DNA of 64,000 bases from Paludibaculum fermentans. GTDB taxonomy: Bacteria > Acidobacteriota > Terriglobia > Bryobacterales > Bryobacteraceae. Shown here one piece after another: positions 59,969 through 64,000 of this stretch (position 1 is the first letter of the stretch; the number at the start of each line of letters is the position of its first letter). Both the position numbers and the translations under genes were made by a program. Under the pieces are notes generated by a model. It ran no database searches. It worked only from the letters and a program-made list of their open reading frames with translations, and had not been told where the DNA came from. The stretch covers positions 806,001 to 870,000 of the forward strand of contig NZ_CP063849.1 in the NCBI RefSeq assembly GCF_015277775.1, given 5' to 3'.

Positions 59969-61392
59969 TGCGGAATCGAGGTGGTCGGGTGACCATGCTT
60001 TGCTACGCGCGGTTCATCCTGGTGTTACCCCTGCTGGGCGCGGGGCTGGGTGCGCAGGCAACAGCGCAGCCGGCCCCGCCGTTCAAAGCACAGCGGTCCG
60101 ACGAGGACTACAGCTACCTGAAAGACCCCAGCCGGCGGCAGGATGATCTGGATCTGCTGAAGTACATTCCACTCTCGGCGGACGGCGACAGCTATGTTTC
60201 GCTGGGCGGCGAGGTGAGGGAGCGTTTTGAGTTCTTCAACAATGGCGGCTGGGGCCGTGAGCCGAAGGACACCAACGGCTACTTGCTGCAGCGCTACATG
60301 TTCCACGCCGACTTCCACCTGGGCAGCCGGATCCGTTTCTTTGGCCAGTTCAAAAGCGGACTGGAGAATGGCCGCAACGGTGGCCCGCGTCCGCCCGACG
60401 CCGACAAAGCCGATGTGCAGCAGGCCTTCCTGGAGGCGCAACTGACAGGGTCCCCCAAGGAAGGCGTGGCGCTGCGCGTGGGCCGTCAGGAGATTTCCTT
60501 CGGCACTTCGCGGCTGGTATCGTTCCGGGAAGGGCCGAACGTGCGCCAGACCTTTGATGGCGCGCGCCTCACGGTTCTGCAGGCCGGGTGGCGCCTCGAT
60601 CTCTTCGCGACCAAGCCCGTGGAGACCAACCGCGGCGCCTTCGACGATTCGCCGGATCATGCTCGCTCCTTCTGGGGCACGTATGCCGTTCACAAGCTGC
60701 CCGTGTTGCCGAAGGGCAACATCGACCTCTACTATTTCGGGATCGACCGCCGGTTGGCGCGCTTCGATGCCGGCGCGGGCCGCGAGCAGCGCCATTCCGC
60801 GGGCGCCCGCATCTGGGGCAGCACCGAAGCCTGGGACTACAACATAGAGCCGGTGTTCCAGTGGGGCCGGTTCGGCGCCGGCGACATCCGCGCCTGGACC
60901 GTTGCCTCCGATACCGGCTACCACCTGAGCAGCGTCCGGTTTCACCCGCGCATCGGCCTGAAAGCGGATGCCGCCAGCGGCGACCACCACCCCGGCGACG
61001 GCAGGCTTGGCACCTTCAACGCCATGTTCCCCAAGGGCGCCTACTTCAGCGAGGCCGACCTGCTGGGTCCTTACAACGTGATGGATCTGCACCCGTCGAT
61101 GGAACTGCACCTGTTGAAGAACCTTTCACTCACCATGGATGGCGATTTCTTCTGGAGACAGAGCACGCGGGATGGGGTCTACGGCATCGCCGCGAACCTG
61201 CTGCAGACGGGAAGGACGGCGACAGCCCGGTTTATCGGCTCGCACACCAGCGCCCAGGCGGAATGGCGGCTCGACCGCCACTGGAGTGTCACCGGCATGT
61301 ACCTGCATTTCTTCCCGGGCGAGTTTCTGAGGCAGGCTCCGCCTGCGCGCAATGTGAACTTCGTGGCGGTTTGGACCACCTACAAGTTTTGA
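59968..61392 (+). CDS. Alginate-export-type outer-membrane porin
   Basis: A 474-residue outer-membrane channel with a signal peptide; the start could be ATG 59968 (shared base with the previous stop) or ATG 59995, which has a better ribosome-binding site (GAGGTGG). MLCYARFILVLPLLGAGLGA is the hydrophobic core in both cases. The mature part is a beta-barrel: SLGGEVRERFEFFNNGG, LGSRIRFFGQFKSGLENG, LRVGRQEISFGTSRLVSFRE, GPNVRQTFDGARLTVLQAGW and MDLHPSMELHLLKNLSLTMD, ending NVNFVAVWTTYKF. This is the AlgE-like export family. In the cassette it probably lets an anionic or aromatic substrate cross the outer membrane, since no alginate genes are present. Confidence 0.88.
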   Translation: MRNRGGRVTMLCYARFILVLPLLGAGLGAQATAQPAPPFKAQRSDEDYSYLKDPSRRQDDLDLLKYIPLSADGDSYVSLGGEVRERFEFFNNGGWGREPKDTNGYLLQRYMFHADFHLGSRIRFFGQFKSGLENGRNGGPRPPDADKADVQQAFLEAQLTGSPKEGVALRVGRQEISFGTSRLVSFREGPNVRQTFDGARLTVLQAGWRLDLFATKPVETNRGAFDDSPDHARSFWGTYAVHKLPVLPKGNIDLYYFGIDRRLARFDAGAGREQRHSAGARIWGSTEAWDYNIEPVFQWGRFGAGDIRAWTVASDTGYHLSSVRFHPRIGLKADAASGDHHPGDGRLGTFNAMFPKGAYFSEADLLGPYNVMDLHPSMELHLLKNLSLTMDGDFFWRQSTRDGVYGIAANLLQTGRTATARFIGSHTSAQAEWRLDRHWSVTGMYLHFFPGEFLRQAPPARNVNFVAVWTTYKF

Positions 61393-61420
61393 TCTCTGTT
61401 CGGTCCTGGAGAGACTCTTT

Positions 61421-61693
61421 ATGAAAATCGCGATTGGACTGCTTGTTTCCTTTCTGGTTGGGGTTGGATGCCGCTTCTTCGACATCCCTGTGCCCAGCCC
61501 GCCGGTGCTGCCCGGAGCTCTGCTGGTGGTAGCCATGACGCTGGGCTACACCGCCACCGATCGACTGCTGAAGGACAAGGCGCCGGAAGCCACTACGCGC
61601 GCCCTTTGCGGCGGTCCCACCGGTGAGGCTGCCTCCGAGAACCTGAGCAGTCTGGCCGCCGGCAATGCACTCGCCACCGGAGACCGGTCATGA
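61421..61693 (+). CDS. XapX-domain small membrane protein
   Basis: A 90-residue protein. Residues 1-50 form two membrane helices with the XapX/DUF1427 pattern (MKIAIGLLVSFLVGVGCRFF, IPVPSPPVLPGALLVVAM). The conserved turn PSPP-V-PG between helices is present. The C-terminal 40 residues are polar and probably cytosolic, longer than in many members. XapX proteins have no known function but occur beside aromatic-compound and antibiotic genes. It overlaps the DoxX start by 4 bases (ATGA). Confident family call, unknown role. Confidence 0.9.
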   Translation: MKIAIGLLVSFLVGVGCRFFDIPVPSPPVLPGALLVVAMTLGYTATDRLLKDKAPEATTRALCGGPTGEAASENLSSLAAGNALATGDRS

Positions 61694-62148
61694 TCCAGCG
61701 TCTCATCTACCCACCCTTCCTGGCCGGACGCGCGGGCCTGGCGTTGCTTCTTCTGCGTCTGTTCGTGGGAGCGGCCTTCCTCTTCCACGGCGGCGGTAAA
61801 GCCTCCGACGTCTCGGCCTTTGCGGCGGAGTTCCAAATTCCCGTAGCGCTGGCGGCGCTGGCTGCCTACACCCAACTGGCTGGTGCGGTGCTGCTGATTC
61901 TCGGCCTGGCGGCGCCGGCCGGCGCGGCAGCCATCGCCGGGACAATGGCCGTGGCGACCATGAAGCTGATGGCGCGCGGCGAAGTCTTCGTCAGCCCCCA
62001 TGGCCACAGCTACGAAGCTTCGTTCTTCTATTTCACGACTGCCTGCGCGCTGCTGCTGCTTGGGCCCGGCGCCTATTCCATAGACGGACTGTTCCTGCCG
62101 CGTTTCGGCTTCGTCACCGGCCGTTCGGCGCATCCTCAAAACACTTAG
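61690..62148 (+). CDS. DoxX-family membrane protein
   Basis: A 152-residue inner-membrane protein with four helices of the DoxX/DoxD type: LALLLLRLFVGAAFLFHGGG, ALAAYTQLAGAVLLILGLA, AGAAAIAGTMAVATMKLMAR, FFYFTTACALLLLGPGAYSI. The Gly-rich end of helix 1 (HGGGKA) and the Gln/Ala/Gly start of helix 2 match the family. DoxX relatives are linked to terminal quinol oxidase, thiosulfate or catechol-type metabolism. It overlaps XapX by 4 bases and precedes the dioxygenase by 11 bases, so all three are surely co-transcribed. Confidence 0.9.
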   Translation: MIQRLIYPPFLAGRAGLALLLLRLFVGAAFLFHGGGKASDVSAFAAEFQIPVALAALAAYTQLAGAVLLILGLAAPAGAAAIAGTMAVATMKLMARGEVFVSPHGHSYEASFFYFTTACALLLLGPGAYSIDGLFLPRFGFVTGRSAHPQNT

Positions 62149-62159
62149 GAGAGATTTGC

Positions 62160-63116
62160 ATGGCTCCCTCCATCCTCGGCATCCACCACATCACCGCGAT
62201 TGCCGGTGATCCCCAAAAGAACATCGACTTCTACACCGGGCTCCTGGGGTTGCGGCTGGTCAAAACCACAGTCAATTTTGACGATCCCGGCTCGTACCAC
62301 TTCTATTACGGAGACGGCGTCGGCTCGCCCGGCACCATCCTGACCTTCTTCACCTGGCCGGGTGCTCGCCGTGGGCGCCACGGCACCGGACAGGTGACCA
62401 GCACCGCCTTCGCCGTGCCCTTGGGTGCGCTGACTTACTGGGAGGATCGGCTGCGGTCCGCCAACGTCGAGATCCAGGCACGATCCGGGCGGCTGGGCCG
62501 GCCGGTCCTGTCGTTCCTTGACGGCGACGGACTGAGCATCGAGTTGATCGAAGCTGAGAATCCGGATCCTGGCCGGGTATGGGCCGGGTCCTCCGTGCCC
62601 TCGGAAACGGCAATCCACGGATTTCATAGCGCCACCATCTCCGCCGCTGACGCGCAGCCGACCATCGCGCTGCTGAAGGAGACAATGGGCTTCCGCACCA
62701 CGGGCGAGGAAGGGAATCGGACAAGGCTGGAGGTCGCGGCCGGCGGCCCCGGCCAGAGCATTGACATCCTCTCCCTGCCTGCCGGTGATCCGGGACGAGT
62801 GGCCGTTGGAACCGTACACCACATCGCCTGGCGAGCGCCCGATCCCGCGCAGCAGTTGGATTGGCTGCAGCTTCTCGACCGCGAAGGCTACAGCGTTTCG
62901 CCCGTCATGGACAGGACCTATTTCCAATCGATCTACTACCGGGAGCACGGCGGCGTGCTGTTCGAAATCGCCACCGACCAACCTGGGTTTTCCGTTGATG
63001 AGGCGGTGGAGTCCCTGGGCTCCGAACTCAGGCTGCCGCCCTGGATGGAGCCTCAGCGGAGCATGATTGAACAGGTTCTGCCACCCATCGCTCGCCATCA
63101 GGGAGTGGTTGCATGA
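62160..63116 (+). CDS. Ring-cleaving dioxygenase, VOC superfamily (MhqO-like)
   Basis: A 318-residue extradiol-type dioxygenase made of two glyoxalase/VOC modules. Metal ligands appear as His in GIHHITAIAGD, His in GTVHHIAWRAP and Glu in GVLFEIATDQPG, the 2-His-1-Glu pattern. The sequence LYYGDGVGSPGTILTFFTW-like block (YYGDGVGSPGTILTFF) and ARRGRHGTGQ are typical of the MhqO/MhqA group that opens hydroquinone or catechol rings in quinone detoxification. A GGAGAG ribosome-binding site precedes ATG 62160. It overlaps the next gene by 4 bases (ATGA), so the two enzymes should be made in step. Confidence 0.93.
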   Translation: MAPSILGIHHITAIAGDPQKNIDFYTGLLGLRLVKTTVNFDDPGSYHFYYGDGVGSPGTILTFFTWPGARRGRHGTGQVTSTAFAVPLGALTYWEDRLRSANVEIQARSGRLGRPVLSFLDGDGLSIELIEAENPDPGRVWAGSSVPSETAIHGFHSATISAADAQPTIALLKETMGFRTTGEEGNRTRLEVAAGGPGQSIDILSLPAGDPGRVAVGTVHHIAWRAPDPAQQLDWLQLLDREGYSVSPVMDRTYFQSIYYREHGGVLFEIATDQPGFSVDEAVESLGSELRLPPWMEPQRSMIEQVLPPIARHQGVVA

Positions 63117-63766
63117 CGGCCCAGGAGTTAGGTTTCCGCCATCGCTTTGTACCCGGCGTAAAGGGCGGCCCCCCGGTGACGCTGGTGCTGCTGCATGGCA
63201 CGGGGGGGACCGAAGACGACCTCATCAGCCTCGGCCGGGAGCTCCTGCCGGGGGCCGCCCTGCTGAGCCCGCGCGGCAAGGTACTGGAGAACGGGATGCC
63301 CCGCTTCTTCCGCCGCCTGGCGGAGGGCGTTTTCGATCAGAAGGATCTGGCGCTTCGCACCACCGAGCTCAGCCGGTTTGTCGAGGCCGCGAAGGAATCC
63401 TACGGCCTCCAGGACAACACCACGATTGCCGTCGGCTATTCCAACGGCGCCAATATCGCGGCCAGTGTGCTGCTGACGGTGCCTGGAGTGTTCCAGGGCG
63501 CCGTCCTGTTGCGGGCCATGGTGCCGTTCGTCCCTTCGGCCCCGCCTGACCTTCAGGGCGCTGCGGTTCTCCTGGCGGCCGGCGAGCGTGACCCAATCGT
63601 CGAAACAGGGAATACGGATCTGCTGCAGTCCATCCTGGATTCCGCCGGCGCGCAGGTGACTTTGTACCGGCATCCCGGCGGACACGAACTCGGGCACGAC
63701 GACCTGCTTGCCGCCCGGCGCTGGCTGGCCGGCTGGCTTGGGTCCCACGCGCAGGCAGCCGGTTAG
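63113..63766 (+). CDS. MhqD-like alpha/beta hydrolase (carboxylesterase)
   Basis: A 217-residue small esterase of the MhqD/YodD type. VLLHGTGGTEDDLISLG is the oxyanion motif, GYSNGAN the nucleophile elbow with Ser110, AAGERDPIV holds the Asp and GGHELGHDDLLAARRWL the His. In Bacillus, mhqD sits with a ring-cleaving dioxygenase mhqO in the quinone-responsive mhq operon, and here the two genes overlap by 4 bases, so a shared detoxification path is very likely. No transcription regulator of MhqR type lies in the window. The stop overlaps that of the convergent gene at the right edge (TTAG). Confidence 0.92.
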   Translation: MTAQELGFRHRFVPGVKGGPPVTLVLLHGTGGTEDDLISLGRELLPGAALLSPRGKVLENGMPRFFRRLAEGVFDQKDLALRTTELSRFVEAAKESYGLQDNTTIAVGYSNGANIAASVLLTVPGVFQGAVLLRAMVPFVPSAPPDLQGAAVLLAAGERDPIVETGNTDLLQSILDSAGAQVTLYRHPGGHELGHDDLLAARRWLAGWLGSHAQAAG

Positions 63767-64000
63767 TTCAGGGTTGCCAGGAATTCCTTCAATGTGGCCA
63801 GGGCCATTGGTTTGTTCTCCCGCCGGACGTTGTGGCCCGCGCCGTCGATGTGAACAATTCTCCCCTTGGGGAGCAACGCGGCGGCTTCCTCATTCTGCTT
63901 GCGGAGGTCGCCCTGTGCATCGGCCTTCAGGATCAGAGTGGGCGCGGTAATCTTCGGCAGGATCTCGCTCATCGGCGGACGTCCTGCCGTGGCAACCAGC
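63763..64000 (-). CDS. Alpha/beta hydrolase, C-terminal part only (cut by right edge)
   Basis: The frame is open to the window edge and reads VATAGRPPMSEILPKITAPT and then LILKADAQGDL, the strand and Asp loop of an alpha/beta hydrolase, followed by GRIVHIDGAGHNVRRENK with the catalytic His. It lacks its start and nucleophile here. The gene faces the seven-gene cassette and shares its stop bases with it. Confidence 0.8.
   Translation of the reverse strand, partial: LVATAGRPPMSEILPKITAPTLILKADAQGDLRKQNEEAAALLPKGRIVHIDGAGHNVRRENKPMALATLKEFLATLN

Overview
The window is high-GC, gene-dense bacterial chromosome. The gene content suggests a soil-type Acidobacteriota, probably of the Bryobacterales/Solibacter group. 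This is inferred from gene content only: two giant Oar-like TonB-dependent receptors with an N-terminal carboxypeptidase-regulatory-like domain, a tricorn-type S41 protease, a Ser/Thr kinase fused to a beta-propeller, a 'STGP...GKARSSQN' family protein, and many secreted sugar- and ester-acting enzymes with Tat-like or Sec signals. No rRNA, replication origin, prophage or CRISPR array was seen. One tRNA (Gln, TTG) and one complete IS481-type insertion sequence were found.

Layout. 1-17 kb: end of a DUF2891 gene, GH35 beta-galactosidase, a MerR regulator divergent from a tricorn-like protease, a SWIM-SNF2 helicase, tRNA-Gln, an alpha/beta hydrolase, an RluA-type pseudouridine synthase with an altered catalytic motif, a large GH67-N-like glycosidase, a lipase-like hydrolase and an enolase-superfamily enzyme. 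17-24 kb: the least dense part, with long gene-free stretches, a PilZ protein, ankyrin and TPR proteins, and the insertion sequence (22441-23965). 24-41 kb: a TIMP-like secreted protein, an AceE-like E1 dehydrogenase, a cNMP/CBS/DUF294 protein overlapping a DEDDh exonuclease gene, a heparinase/lyase-like protein, an esterase-DUF1080 fusion, a Ser/Thr kinase, argG and a ThuA-domain protein. 41-57 kb: a TonB receptor, PaaK-like adenylating enzyme and Nramp-like transporter in one direction, an acyltransferase, an unknown His-rich protein, a class C serine hydrolase, a second TonB receptor and a divergent Tat-exported phospholipase C.

57.4-63.8 kb: a tightly packed seven-gene same-strand cassette: YcaC-type isochorismatase-fold hydrolase, YtcJ-type amidohydrolase, alginate-export-type outer-membrane channel, XapX, DoxX, VOC ring-cleaving dioxygenase (MhqO-like) and MhqD-like hydrolase. 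Four of its six junctions are start/stop overlaps or gaps of 12 bases or fewer. Together they look like an uptake plus detoxification/catabolism unit for an aromatic or quinone-like compound. This is the best candidate here for an uncharacterised system. The right edge cuts a convergent alpha/beta hydrolase gene.

All calls come from reading the sequence and from remembered family features; no database search was run. Start codons were often moved downstream from the longest open frame to fit signal peptides, ribosome-binding sites or neighbouring genes.
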